From Epinephelus fuscoguttatus (taxonomy: Eukaryota > Chordata > Actinopteri > Perciformes > Serranidae): DNA of 64,000 nt. Under the pieces are notes generated by a model. It did no database searches. It saw only the letters and a program-made list of their open reading frames with translations, and had not been told where the DNA came from. Shown one piece after another: positions 51,007 through 63,788 of the stretch (the stretch's first letter is position 1; every line of letters starts with the position of its first letter). The stretch lies in the NCBI RefSeq assembly GCF_011397635.1, contig NC_064767.1, forward strand, positions 22,308,537 to 22,372,536, read 5' to 3'. A program made the translations under genes and the position numbers.

Positions 51007-54000
51007 GAATTATATCAAACATGTATCCTGACTGTCTACAGTTAGGAAACTGTGTTTCTGTTTGTTTAAACTGACTGGGTTTTGGACAGCGTCCATATTT
51101 TAAGATCTCCATCTCAATCTTTGAATATCAGGCAACACACAGACTGTGATATCATCAGTTTGAATGTGAGTGCTTGCAACCAAACAAACCATTTCATATC
51201 AGATCTACTAGAATGGAGCAAATAAGCTCCGTATTTTCCCGGTGGTACAGTGAAGGACCTGACATATCTACAGTGGGCATCTTGATCAAGTTACCATTTT
51301 CTACATCGAGCCTAAGAAGGAGAGGGCATAACAGAAAGAAAAAGGTGGCGCTGAGGAGATACAAATATTCACATTACCATTTCTATGTCAGACAATGAAA
51401 ACAAAACCTTTCAGTGGAGTAAAGGCCATCTATTCACAAAATACACTCGCCTCCAGGAGTGCATCTAGATAAGGTGTTTGTTTAACACAGAGGAAGTCAG
51501 GGAGTCCCCAGTGGAGCTCACTAATGGTTCAAGCAGAGAGAAGCTGTTCAGACACCGATAACAGATGACAAACACGCAAAAATGTGGAGCAACACTGTGC
51601 AATAACAACCCCAGGTGGAAAATAAAAACTATTTAAACACATAAAGTCATAATGAAATGAATTCAAGTACTATGATTCAAATAAAAGCCTCGTGACATGA
51701 AACTCTTTTTCACCTTTAAGTAGTGTTACCCATCATTACAGACTCTGGCTCTGATCTTGACATTTAGTTAAACTTTGCAGAGACATGAAAGGATGTCTCA
51801 GAGCATAAATGTTCAAGTGTTTTTGTATTTTGTGTTATGCACAGCAAGGTAGCACACCAAGGCCAAGGTTTGCCCTTCATTGGTGGGCAGTGTTGGAAGA
51901 CCTCTGTGTGTGTGTGCGTGCATGTGTGTGTGGGTGTGTGTGTGAGACAAGCAGTAATGAAAGGTGTAAAAATACCATACCGCTCCAAGATAAACCCTCT
52001 CTCCCACGGTCTGACATTTACAGAGGGCTGGAGCGTGGGAGTATGTGAGGGGGTTGCCCTGTGAGTGTGTTCCCGTGCATGCTGCGTGCATGTGTGTTTG
52101 TGTGTGTGTGTGTGTGTGTATGAGGTTTCCCTCCACCTAAGAGAAAAGCTCCATTGATGTAAGCTGGTGCTCCTGTCCCCCGTGTCAAGTGTGGACCAGG
52201 GTCAGAAGGAAACTCTGGGATTTTCCACAGGTATACAGTTGTGTGTGTGTGTGTGTTTGCATGTTTCCCGTGTTTGCATAGAAATGTATGACGTTTAAAG
52301 TGTGTGATTCATGCGTAATTGAGAGGGGAAATCTGTTTTCATGCTGCAGAGCTTTAGGAAGGGGGATGGATGCCCCTCTGTAGGCCCCATGTCGGCTGAG
52401 GATGTCTCACAGTAATGATGAATCATAGTGGGTTGTTGTGTGCGTAGGCTGATCTGACACCCCTTAACACACACAGCTCTTTAAGGATTCATTGAAAAAC
52501 TTACAACATCATTACAGCTTCTTGAAGATTTTTTGATGAATACTGCTATTTGTTTGTGAGGAATGCTTTTTTACCTCAAACAAAGGTCTCAGGGGAGTCA
52601 GAAAAGGTATTGTAATGTAATGAGTCAGGACTCTTAGCTCCATCTACTGGTATCCCCACCAACTGGAAATGATCATACAGCCATGAATGGCTCTGATTAT
52701 ATGAGGCGGGTAAAGTAGCATATATGACAAAGAGGTTAACACAGAAACAGGGATGTGCATATGAACAGGGGGCTTGGGTGCCCTCTGCTTGAAATTTTTG
52801 AGCACTGAAAACTTAATTTTCTGCATTCTGTCTTTTTTTCCCCCAACAATTTGTGATTTTTCTGCATCAATTTATGGTTTAAATGTCTTTAAGTTTGTCA
52901 AAATAAAAGTCCATTGCTACTTTCATGTTTTTATTGAGGGGGGCAAATGTACATGTTGTAAATATTGAGGGAGATGTGTGCCCTGTGTCACAGTGAAATT
53001 TGATAAGGCAGACATTGTTTGAAATCACTCACTTTGCCTTAAGTAACACACAGTCAATAGTTGATTCAGTAGAGTGCATTAAATTGGAAGGATGGTAATG
53101 TATGGCTCATTGTCATCATCTGTGACAGGTGTTGGACAATTGAAATCTTCACATCGGTAAAAGGCAATGCACTTCTGGATTCAGTGTCATGCACACCATA
53201 AAACTGTCCTTTCGACTGGTTGAATTACTCTCAAAACAGGTATACTTATTACAATAATTAACAATAAATGTAGTGCATAGTGAATAGGAAATGGTTTTGG
53301 ACACAGCCAGGGCTGTAATCACCTATTTAATCAGGGAGGGGGTGGATGGACGGGTGGGTGGGTGAGGGGGGAAGAGGTGCAGAGCACTTAATACTAGAAC
53401 CAGTAGTAATAATAACGGCAATTTCACAATTACAATTTGATGTCTTTATTCATGATAAAGTCTACATTTGCTACTATTTATTTTGGACAGTGGTGTGTGG
53501 TTTTATAGCATAGCATTTTTTTAATATATTTCTTAACAATATGTCCAAGGCAATGTTTCATTCCCATGTGTTTAAATATCTGCACCAAATGGGGACTAAG
53601 CTTTTACTAACATAGAATATTTGCATGTCGCTTGTGTTCATAAAAACAGAAAGAAAAAAAACCATTGAAAAATCTAAGCCTCTCTCTCCTCCAAACTGCC
53701 ATGTTTGACATTTTCATATCCAACACAAACAGCCCTTAACCATCATCCTTTGCTCCAGCCTTGTCACCCTTTCCAGCAGGTCCCCGCCAGCGACCTGTCA
53801 GGTCAATAAAATATGACCTTTGGCAGTGTACATCTGATAAAGTTCCTCACTTTACGTGGTGACAGCCTGTATTGGAGTAATTTACCGGGCTTCAATAAAG
53901 GAGCACTCAGCTCCTTTGCCTCCTCTGGCTCAGTGGTTTGTGACAGGCGGGCAAGTGGAGGAGCAGCCCAGTCAGTGACCCGCCATGGTTGATGTTCATC

Positions 54001-56918
54001 ACAGTGACACTGACCTACTTAACTGCCATCTCTTGGATGTCAAAGAAATCACCGCCTGACATTTAGAGAAAAGCTTGGTCAATATTAGTCAGGCATGACA
54101 AATAATAACCTGCGCTCCTGCTGATAACAGCGACCACCGGCTAAATAGAAGAGAAAGGAGAAAAATGACTCTTTACTGGGGAGCACCCACGTCTTACCCT
54201 GCATCTGATTGGTGTTGTCTTTCAGAAGGTAGGTTCATTTGCTTACTGAGTGTGCTCAGAGCATACACACACGCCTAAGTAGAGGCCATCAAGGCTAACG
54301 TCTCAACTTGAATCAGACACAGATTGATGGTGGTGAGGCAAAGAAGGCTTCTCTGCCGCGTACTTAGTAGGAGGCGAATGTGGGAGGCAGTGACCCGGAG
54401 CAAAGGTCTCATCAGTGCCTGTCCCCGTCTGAAGCCCCTCTGCCTGTCAAAGTCACATTTTAATCGCAAACATAATTTGAATTTACACTAATGAATACAA
54501 ATGACTCCCAGGACTCCACAAGCTGAGAGTAATAAATTATTATCGCTGCTAACAATCGCATTTCTGAAGCCCTTTTTCAATTAGCCGCCCCTGTGGAGAT
54601 GATCATGGAGGGCCTGCTCAAATGAAGATAAACGACACCCCTCGCAACGGCGTGCGTCTGCTCCTCTGATTTAATAGCTTTCTAATTCAGGAACATCTTC
54701 GACGTGACGAGGCGTGAGGCTTTTTTTTCCTGTTTCCAACCAGAGCTTGATGAGAAAGTCACTTAATTGAAAGCAGGTGTTAATCAACCTTGCTCTGATG
54801 TGGCGCATGATTTAGGAGGGAGTTTGACAAAGAGAAGATCGTCCTTGCCACTCAGTGACACAGACCATTCAGTTCACAAAGGGGGCCTTCTGCTGCACTC
54901 TGCAATTTCTGTACTGCTGTCCGTCCTCCATTTAATCACAGATCCCTATCACATGACAAACTGTTTATAACAGTTAACCTCAAGAGACGGTTAAAATAGG
55001 ATTAAGCACATGAGCACCTCATTCATCCTATGTTTAGCAGATTTTGAATTTATTATTTGTTTCTGGTTACCAAAGTAGTTGTGTGTCACATACCGTTGTT
55101 CCCTCCTGTACAGAGCATCAGCAAAACCAAAGTTTATGCCCGCTGACAGGTGCTCATTTACTCTGGCTGCTTGGAGAGGTCACATGATAATTACAGCGAA
55201 TTATGGCCGTGGAAAAAGGCTTTTCCTGAGTTCTGTCGATGGACTCCAGAGCACACAACCAAACCAAACACCCAAAATACAATATTGTTCAACTTCTCCG
55301 GCCTTTGAGAGGGATAAATAAATAGCTCGGTTGCTATTTGCCTCTGATGCAGCTGCGTGATTAAAAATAAATCAACGGCAGGCTGACATCTTATTATAGA
55401 GAAACATGCTCCGCTATGTTCAGCATCTATTTGCTGCATCCTAACATTATCAGGACCTGAATATTACACTACAGTCAGCTAGCACTTAGGGTGATGTCTG
55501 TCTGAGCTTACATAAAACAAGGTCTTGACAAGTATTAGCGTTGTCATTGGTCATTATGGCTCTGGCATCACTTGCTATTGGAGTAAAAGCAAATTCTGAG
55601 GTATCATTTACATCATATGTGACAGTCTTTTAGCCTGATCATGTTGTCTGTCTTGTATTAGTTGATGTAAAACAGTTTTTATCCTGCCCTCCTGGCCAGT
55701 CCTGCCCTCCTGGCCAGTCTCTTGTTGCAATGAGATTTGCAAAGATCTACAGAACTCAACAACTCGTCTCTTAGCAAATAAAGTGAACACAAACTTGACT
55801 CTTTGACACAAAAGATCTGTCTGTGTGGCCTTTGGAAAATCCACTGCTGGATTTACTTACTGAATACATGACTGACATATGGACTTCTAAAACAAAACGA
55901 TTACAGAACAAGCTGTAACGTGTCATGATGCGGTGGTTAGATTGTCTCGTGTTGTATTTTAACCAGACACAATAGAACAGACCAGAAAATGACACAAAAT
56001 CACTCGTTATAACAGTCTCTGAAAATTCAGTCCTTTTCACAAAGCACCGCTGGATGTAATTCCAAACCCCACTCGCAGCTCACCACAGAAAACCCAATGG
56101 CGAGCCCAGCTAACCCTTTACATAACCAACTTAAGATAATTACAAGTGAACATACAAGAGGAGACCGTAATCATAATCGGCCTCCTTTGACATGTCTGTG
56201 GTTTCTGAAAGTCTGGAAAGCCACAAAAGTGACATTCTGCTCAGAGAGGGGATGAATGGCTCTCTGTGTCTCTGTCAGTGGGCTGTCATCACAGAGGAGC
56301 CGGTGGGGTCGACTTACAAAGGGCACAACAACTCAGAAAAACACATTAATGCTCATTTATTTTACTGCTTGAAACTCAATCAAATACCACATTTTGGAAT
56401 ATAGACAGAGTTCAGTTCAGTTCCCGTAGTGTCATACAGTAAGTATCTGGAGGATGGGGAATCCTTGAGGAGTGCTTTGGGCTCTTTCACTGGGTTGATT
56501 CACTCTCACCACTGTTATAGCATCACTTTTGGCAGCAGCAGGCAGCTGTTTTCAGAAAAAGAGCTCTGAAAACTGATTGCGCGCCACCTTTTCAGCACCA
56601 AACAGAAGGCAGACACGGTAACCAACTAGCTGGTGGACAAAGTGAATCAGTTAGCAGCTAAAGAGTCAGATATTTTCCTCAGATATACGGATTTAAAACA
56701 GATGAATGATGCAAAACCCAGTGGGATACATGAAATACTATTTCACGTGAAGAGTTTCATGTATTACATGTCAAGTTATCATCCCTCAAGAAAACCTTTT
56801 CACATGTGATGATACATTTCTAACATGTGAAACTGTGTTACCAATATAACATCTGCTTTACTGGAAGGATATGTTAATAAAGTATTTCTCAATTGTGAGG
56901 CCCTCTCAGAGCAACAAA
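51007..56918. other. Intergenic spacer with unique-looking blocks
   Basis: No exon was recognised. It includes GT-rich tracts at 51905-51945 and 52094-52118, a GGTG-rich tract at 53340-53370, and a short 18-bp tandem duplication (CCTGCCCTCCTGGCCAGT) at about 55682-55718. 53690-54140 and 54440-54740 are repeat-free and balanced in composition. Confidence 0.4.
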
Positions 56919-57840
56919 ATTGCCAGAATAAATGTTGGCATTGTACCACAGATTTGTTACATTTGTACATTCAGTAGCAGATATGTTGAAACTTCACGTT
57001 TCTTTACATTTCAGTTTTTAGTTTTATGTTTTATCTTTTATTTATTAGGTTTAGGTTCAAAAACCACTTGGTTAGGGTTAAGAAAGCATTATGCTTTGGT
57101 TTAAAATACCTGCTTTTGTCCCTACAAACATGGCTGGAAATGTCCCAAACTCTTGTTAGAAATTACCCGATTTTAAACGCCACAAACTCACCCGAAAATG
57201 TTCTGAACTTCTTTAGAAAATACCCAGTTTTGATACCACAAAAATGGTTGGAAATGTTTTGACATGTTATCAAAAAGTACCCACTTTTGCTGCCATTAAC
57301 ATGACTGGAAAAGTCCCGAATTCTTGTAAAAAAAATATCGTGTCACCACAAACTTGCCTGAAAATATCCTGACTGTCTATAGAAAATACCTGGTTTTGTT
57401 GCGTTAAGCATGACTGGAAATGTCCCGATATCTTTTAAAAACATGTCTGCTTTTGTTGCCACAAACACGACTGGGAATGTCGTGATGTGTTGTCAAAAAG
57501 TGCCCGGTTTTGTTGCCATAAATGTGATACAAAATGTCCCAATTTCTGGTTAAAAAATATAAGCTTTTGTCACCAAAAATATGGCTGGCAATTATCTTAT
57601 GTCTCACTGAAAATAAAAATCGTTGTTTGTTAGTCTTCAACAGTGGTCTGCTGTTGTCTGCTGCTTGACGTAAAACTCACATCATCCACCATCCCTTCCT
57701 CCTCGTGATGAGAAACTCAGCTCATATAGATGTAATTTGATCACTTTAGAAATGTTGATTTGATACATATAAAACATACACATGTAACATATCCGTCGTT
57801 CACAGAAACATACAATGCTAACATTTCATTCTGGCAACTG
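56919..57840 (+). mobile_element. TIR element family V, copy D (about nine internal units)
   Basis: The left end TTGCCAGAATAAATGTTGGC and the right end GCTAACATTTCATTCTGGCAA are clear inverted repeats. The family head (CAGATTTGTTACATTTG) and tail (GGTCTGCTGTTGTCTGCTGC, then CATCATCCACCATCC) flank a tandem array at about 57105-57610. There is no ORF with a recognisable transposase. Confidence 0.8.
57105..57610 (+). repeat. Internal minisatellite of copy D, about 58-bp unit
   Basis: About nine diverged units of the form TTTTGTTGCCACAAACATGA, then CTGGAAATGTCCCGA, then TTGTTAAAAAATACCC. Cores lie at about 57126, 57190, 57247, 57303, 57357, 57413, 57472, 57528 and 57585. The unit is alignable to the copy B unit but forms a distinct subtype. 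Confidence 0.8.
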
Positions 57841-58500
57841 TGCTGCTCAACACCAACCCTTACTGTAGCCAACCTTATCATCAGCCTCCATGAATGCTCT
57901 CTGGTCTCTGATGGTTCTCTTTTATCAACTCTAGTTTAATCTTGCTGCTTTATCAGATAACCCAAGCTGGAATTTATCCCTGTGTTTTTCTGAGAATCTA
58001 AATGGCCTATGACGGGGCCTGTTTTGCAAGCATCCTGTAGGGTAATAATTCTCAGCCCTCTTGAGCTTAGCTGCCGTCAGGGAGGGGGGATCATACTTAA
58101 CCTCTTCAAACCTAAAAGACCTCTCAGGGGAATCATTATGATAAATGTATGGTGTGCACCCAGACCTTATCTTAACCCACAGAACTTTTATCTTAAATTC
58201 TAGTCAGGATCCCAAAGTGTGTGTGCAATGTTTCAGCCATAAAATGTTTGGACGTGTCTATTTCACCCTGTGTAAGCTGCAGCTTCAGTTAGGTGTTGAA
58301 ACAAAAAGATATTCAATATGTATGTGTGTGAAAGTGTTGTGCTGTGTGAAATGAAACAAAACATTAAGGTTCAAGTGGTTTTTGCTGCATCAGTCACACA
58401 CAAAACACAGGATCATTCTTAAAGTCTTACTAAGACTTCAAGGTGAAATCTGACAGTGAAGGAGGATGGGATCAACATTAGAAGGGGGTGGAGGGTATGT

Positions 58501-58550
<50 letters not shown>

Positions 58551-60478
58551 AGGTAGTTTGCAGCAGCACATAATTTGTGTGCTATTTTTAATCAGTACAG
58601 TGAATAAGAAAACAGGCTTGTGTCTGTGTTGCACTGTGAGCCCAGCAGAGAGCAGGAGGATTTACTGAGAGCATATGAGCTCATTTCTACACGTTCCTCA
58701 GGCCTTTAAATCACACTCTCTGACTGAGCGGCCTCCTGTTAATGACTTTACCACCAACTTTGTTCCCATCTCTTGACATCCTCCTCAGGCTGTTGTCAGG
58801 CCTTACTGTATAGAAGATATTCTACTCTGGTCCTTGCTTGGATGCTGCTAACACTGCTGTTATCAGCTCAGATATTCAGTTATCACTCTTCCTTCTTTTC
58901 AGTATCACCACTGAGTTGTAGAGCCTGTCAGTAATTCTTCCCTGGTCTTGTGGTTTGAAATTCAAAGGACAACTGCTTAATATAATGATACAACCGTAAA
59001 TGGGAATGGCCCTTGAATAACCGAGTTGCTGTCGTTCCTGCCATAACTTACAGCAATAACAAGGTCTGAGTTGGGGAGCAAGGAGAAAGAGGAGGGTGGG
59101 TGACTCGGGGTTTGTGTGTGAGGGGGGCGCTTATAGAGATAGTGCCCAAGGGCAGTGGGAGCAGACAGAGAGAGAGAGAGAGAGAGAAGGTGAGGGAGTA
59201 AATCTGCAGCCGTGGCTTCCCCCAGCATCAGGTTTATATGTGTGCGGAGCGTGCAGTGTGTTTCCAGGGGTTTCCATGCTGTCACAAAGACCCCTGTGAG
59301 ACCAGCTTATTTACCCTGCAGTAAAACCCGAGAGGGAGTATACCCTGCAGTAAAAGTGGAGAGGGGGCTCAGTGGAATTAGATTTAGGGCCGCCTCCGGC
59401 TCTCTGTTCTGTGTGTGCCGTCAGGGAAAACCCGCTCTGCTGCTCTTGCTCCGTTGTTCAAGTAGAGTTATGTTGTGTTCAGAGTCAGGGGGCAAAACGT
59501 GCCGTATAACATGCAAACAAGTTTCAGAATAGTTTTTAATTAAAGAGAGAGGTATTACATTGTTCTCAGATATTGGTTACATAGTGGCTGGTACAGTGAC
59601 AAGATATTAATTCAGCATAAATAAGCAGTTGTGCAATTAAGGGTTATTACATTTCACAATGCTATTGCATAAGCACTTGCTTGACTGTACAAGATGCATT
59701 TTCACAGATGAATGCAAAATGTGCTTTTGTTTGTTCTTTCAAGAATATTTTTTGTCCAAGATCTGAGGGAGAAAACATATCAACAGGATCTCAAAGAGAA
59801 CATGAACTTGCACATAACAGAGGGTTACCTATCACTGGAAACTGACTGACCAGCATTGATGAAAAGATGTTGCATACACACTACAGAGGCTGATGGCTCT
59901 GCGTAGCCATCCACATGGCAAAGGTACAGTACTGCATGTGTCTTACCGACATGCTCCAAAACAGTTTGGAAGATGTTATCGGGTAAGAGGTTGACATTCT
60001 GATCTCCCCTCGTTCGGAGAGTATTGCTTTGTTACATTCCACATTTTGATCATGTTCAAGTCATTCAGCCAAACTCCACGCTCAGACTGCTGTACTTTAA
60101 GAGTCTGCATGCAATAAGAGAGCTGGTGTGTGAGATAGCAGCTAAAAGAATAAAGCTTACAAGCAGTTACATCCAAAGGTTGAGGTTCAAACCAGTAGCT
60201 ATAAATCATCTTTGACCTGTGACTTGGAGATGCAGCTCTGTTGCTTTGTACATCATATACATCTAAAGTGGCAAAATGGAAAGTTTGTAAACCTCATAAT
60301 ATTTTTTGCATTTTTGGCTGAGTTTGTATTAAAATAGCTATGGAATACAGATAAAGGATGTTGCCACATAACAAATTACACCGAAAAGCTCATGAACGAA
60401 TTATTTAAATGACATTCAAATCAGTTTTGTACATTCTACAAAAAGTCTGTATATTTAGTGTTATGGCCTCATCCAAAT
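57841..60478. other. Intergenic spacer downstream of the phosphatase gene
   Basis: No exon was found. It includes (GT)n at 58507-58549 and (GA)n at 59166-59187. A short duplication (TACCCTGCAGTAAAA) lies at 59311-59354. Confidence 0.45.
58507..58549. repeat. (GT)n microsatellite
   Basis: About 21 GT units. Confidence 0.95.
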
Positions 60479-60484
60479 TTTATT
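60479..60484 (-). terminator. Candidate polyadenylation signal of the phosphatase gene
   Basis: AATAAA on the minus strand about 1.05 kb beyond the stop codon at 61537, with AT-rich UTR-like sequence between. Confidence 0.3.
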
Positions 60485-61536
60485 AAAAGAGTGAATTGAA
60501 AATTTATGAATTCATCCAAACATTTGTTATGCTGAACCATTCTTTATCTGTATCAAGATGTGCAAGTTGTGATTATGCGTAGTAAGACTTTCATAGTGAT
60601 CGTGTTTTGTATAAAATGGGCCCACAAACAAAAAAAGGTTGACAGGCGGTGTGCAAACTTCACATTGTTTCTACGTTACAATGGAACTAAAAGGTGAGAT
60701 GTAATCCTCCTCTGGTTTGGATCAACCAAACATTCACCTCAGACTACAAACAGACTGAATGCTGCACGTTCAATCTAACCACCGCCGGCTGCTCTCAAAT
60801 CAGTTTCTTGCTCTCCGTCCCCGACTGCTTGTGACAAGTGGCTCGGGGTCAATGTGGAGCAAGAGGTGTGAGTCATTCCAAGGCACTTGATTCTTTTCAT
60901 TTCTGTAGATGATGAACTGAAAAATCAATGGTGTTCCTTTGCTAATGCCCTTTTCTCCAGGGTACAAATGCACTTAATGAAATGATAGTAACACAATGCT
61001 TAATCAAATGCTACTCATCAAGGTTACAAACAGATACTCCCTTTGGTATGATGATCATATGTTCACTTGTGCACTTCGATGACATTACTGACTGCCTGAT
61101 AAAAGATGTGAATATTACCAGATTTTAAATCCCATGCAACATGACTGTGAAAAATAAATGCCATTTGCAAATTAAAGGACATGGAGAAAAACAAATGAGA
61201 TACATTCAAATAGTGACACAAAATTTAAAAAAAGTTGCTAGAGACAGAAGGCAAATCACTAAGCCTGAAAAGGCAAAACAACCTCAGTGACCTAAATTAA
61301 ACATATCACAGCACCGAGAGCACATACAAGAACAAAAAACATTAAAGTTGAAGTAACTAAACAATAGGCCTCCTCAACACAAAGTATCAAAACGGAGAAC
61401 AGGTTTCTTATTATAGCTAACTCAACTAACTACAGCCAAAGAAAAAGGTATCACCAGTCAATGCTGTGATAGACCGCACATGGTTACTCAAACACAGTCT
61501 GTGCTTTACAGGTAGGTGAACCGGAGGTGGAAACAT

Positions 61537-63788
61537 TCAAACTACTTTGTGGTCTCGGGGACTTTCCGGTTGCCACTGGTTGCCGTGAAGCTGTAAAATG
61601 GCCTGTAAAACCTCCAACCAGACTTTGTAGCAGAAGAAGTACTGTTCCTGAAATGAGAGAGACAAAGGGCACGTCTAGCTTTTCGGGAACGGTCATTTTT
61701 TAAAAGCTTGACCTTTGAACTTTAACCCTTCTGTTGGCACTGACCTTGGTTTGAATCATCCCATGCCGCTGAAGTCTCATCTCTTTTACGACGTCGCTCA
61801 CGTTAATCTGAAGACAGAGACAGAAGGTTGTGAGGCACAACTACAACATATGTGTGAATAGATTATTTCTAATATCAATAACAAAGAGTCTGCAGTCTGC
61901 TAGCGGCTCTGTGAGGCTGTACTCAGACACAGTGGTGCTTTAAGCTAATTGTTAATGGCAGCATGCTAACATTGACGATGCTGATGTACTTATGTTTAGG
62001 AGGTATAACGTTTACCATGTTCATTGTCTTACTTTTAGCCTGTTCACATTTATAAATCATCATCACCTGCTATTGACAAGGGGTGGAACAACACAGTCTG
62101 TAAGTGGCTGGCCATTTTACTGTAACTCATGGGCTATCTGAAAATTTGCTTTAAATTTTGAACAGCATAGCTACAGTGTCTTAAAAAAATATTTAAAAAA
62201 AGGTGTTTAAAATGTGCAAATTGAATTATTTTGTCCAATCTGAAGTGGCAATGTCATCATGTCAGGTCAAAGAGCAAGGGTCAGGGTCAGCTAAACTTGG
62301 GGACAGATTTGCTATAGCAGGAGCTAATCAATAGTGCAGACAGGCTGAACAGACTGAGAGAAACCAGAAAATTGTCAGGACAGTTTCGGATCTGCTTTTT
62401 ATATCCATAAAATTCCTTGGACACAAGGGATATCTACTGTGAGGGCGTAGAAATTGGGATCGATTTTTATGGCAGCTAAAAATGGAGCTGATGAAAATCA
62501 TGAGTGGCTTGCGCGCAGAAACAATTGGACGTCCAAAATATTAGAAGTTTTGGCACATGCAGTCCAGAGAAAAATTGTGTCTGAGGTGAGGGAGTGCACA
62601 TTCTTTGGACTAACAGCTGATGGAACCACCGATGTAAGTACGTCTGAGCAGTTTTCCAGTAATCATGTGCATACATTTATGTTGTGCGGTGCTTCTCACT
62701 GAAAATATATTCCTGTATGCATGCAGACAATCACAAAACACAAAGTACAGTTGAGGCTGAAGGGAATGCCATTAGCTTTTTAGGAATTTGCACTAGACAA
62801 AAAAAAAAAAAAATCACAAAAGTAATTACAAATCAGTCTGTGGGGAAAGCAAATATTTGTACTAAAATCCATGACAATCCATAAAATAGAGACAGTTGAC
62901 ACATTTCACTAAAAAGCAAAAATGTCAGCCTGCCTCTGGCTCAAGAAGAAAAGTCAGAGAATTAACTAAGTTAGTAGGATCCATCCTATGAGGACCATAA
63001 AAGTCAAATGTGCAAAACATCATCCATCTGATATTTGCTGAGATATTTCAGTCTGGACCAAAGTGGTGGACCAGCTGACCAACATGCCACTAGCATGGCT
63101 AAAAATACAAAAATATGGTGAACTAATTAGCAAACCAAACAAAATGTCTTCCGCTTACAGGCAAATCGTTCTCGATGAGGCTGAGGATAACGTCAGTGCA
63201 GATGAAAACTCCTGTACGTCCGATGCCGGCGCTGCAGTGCACAGTGACTGGTCCCTTGTGGTGCACCGCCCTCAGGTAGCGGATGAAACGAACCAGCTGC
63301 TCTGAGCTTTTGGGCACTCCGTGGTCAGGCCAGTGTGTGAACTTCAGGTGACGGACGAAATGGGTCTCACCGGTCTGCAACAACAATAAGTTTAAGAATT
63401 GTTCCAGTAAACCACAATATTAATGCCTTTATAGGAAGACACAAATCTCTTACCTCTGCCTCCACCATGCGGATGATCTTGATGTGGAAGTGCTCCAGGT
63501 ACTGCTGGTTCTCCAGGTGAAGCTGGTACCTGCCGGTGTCCAGAGGCACGCTCAGCCTCTCTGGCCAGTACTTGTGACATTTGATCCTTCCCCGTTCTAC
63601 TTCCTGAGTCATCATGGCAATGACGTCGGATTTGTTCTCCCAGATCATCTGCCAGAAGGCTGGCACTGTGGAAGGCAGAGGGCCCTGACAGGAGATGTAG
63701 AAGAACTGTTCATCGCCTACTTGCATGCGGATGTAGCTGGCGTTGATGTAGTCCTGGTTGTCTCCAATGGCAACACGGGTTTCATCGT
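61537..63788 (-). CDS. ptpn20: PTPN20-type protein tyrosine phosphatase, C-terminal exons (partial)
   Basis: Four exons on the minus strand: 63454-63788, 63159-63374, 61745-61807 and 61537-61647. All have GT/AG sites and consistent phases, and give the C-terminal 240 residues plus a shared codon at the 5' edge. Visible phosphatase motifs in order are ETRV, YINASY, YISCQGPLPST, FWQMIWENKSDVIAM, KCHKYWPE, the WPD loop (THWPDHGVP), the catalytic P-loop HCSAGIGRTG with its nucleophilic cysteine and arginine, and the Q-loop QTKEQY. All key residues needed for catalysis are present. The enzyme removes phosphate from phosphotyrosine. Block-by-block the sequence resembles PTPN20 more than PTPN13, PTPN3/4 or PTPN14/21, judged from memory. 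A short tail of about 20 residues follows the domain. Earlier exons lie beyond 64000. The 1.35-kb intron at 61808-63158 hosts transposon debris. Confidence 0.85.
61890..62060 (-). repeat. End fragment of a dispersed fish repeat
   Basis: It contains CTCTGTGAGGCTGTACTCAG, then TGGCAGCATGCTAACATTGA and GATGCTGATGTACTTATG. From memory these phrases mark the other end of the repeat family seen at 6240-6620. It lies within a phosphatase intron. Confidence 0.45.
62340..62650 (+). pseudogene. Decayed hAT transposase fragment (DUF4371 / ZMYM1-like)
   Basis: Read on the plus strand, one frame gives a KIVRTVSDLLF...IKFLGHKG segment that then meets a TGA at about 62441. A second frame continues with ENHEWLARRNNWTSKILEVL, then RKIVSEVRECTFFGLTADGT and TDVSTSEQFS. 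This order matches the DUF4371 region of hAT-derived transposases, in which an EW(L)xRxN...TS...IL segment precedes a DExTDxSxxEQ block. The usual DE of that block reads DG here. A stop and a frameshift break the gene. It lies in the intron and opposite in strand to the phosphatase. Confidence 0.6.
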
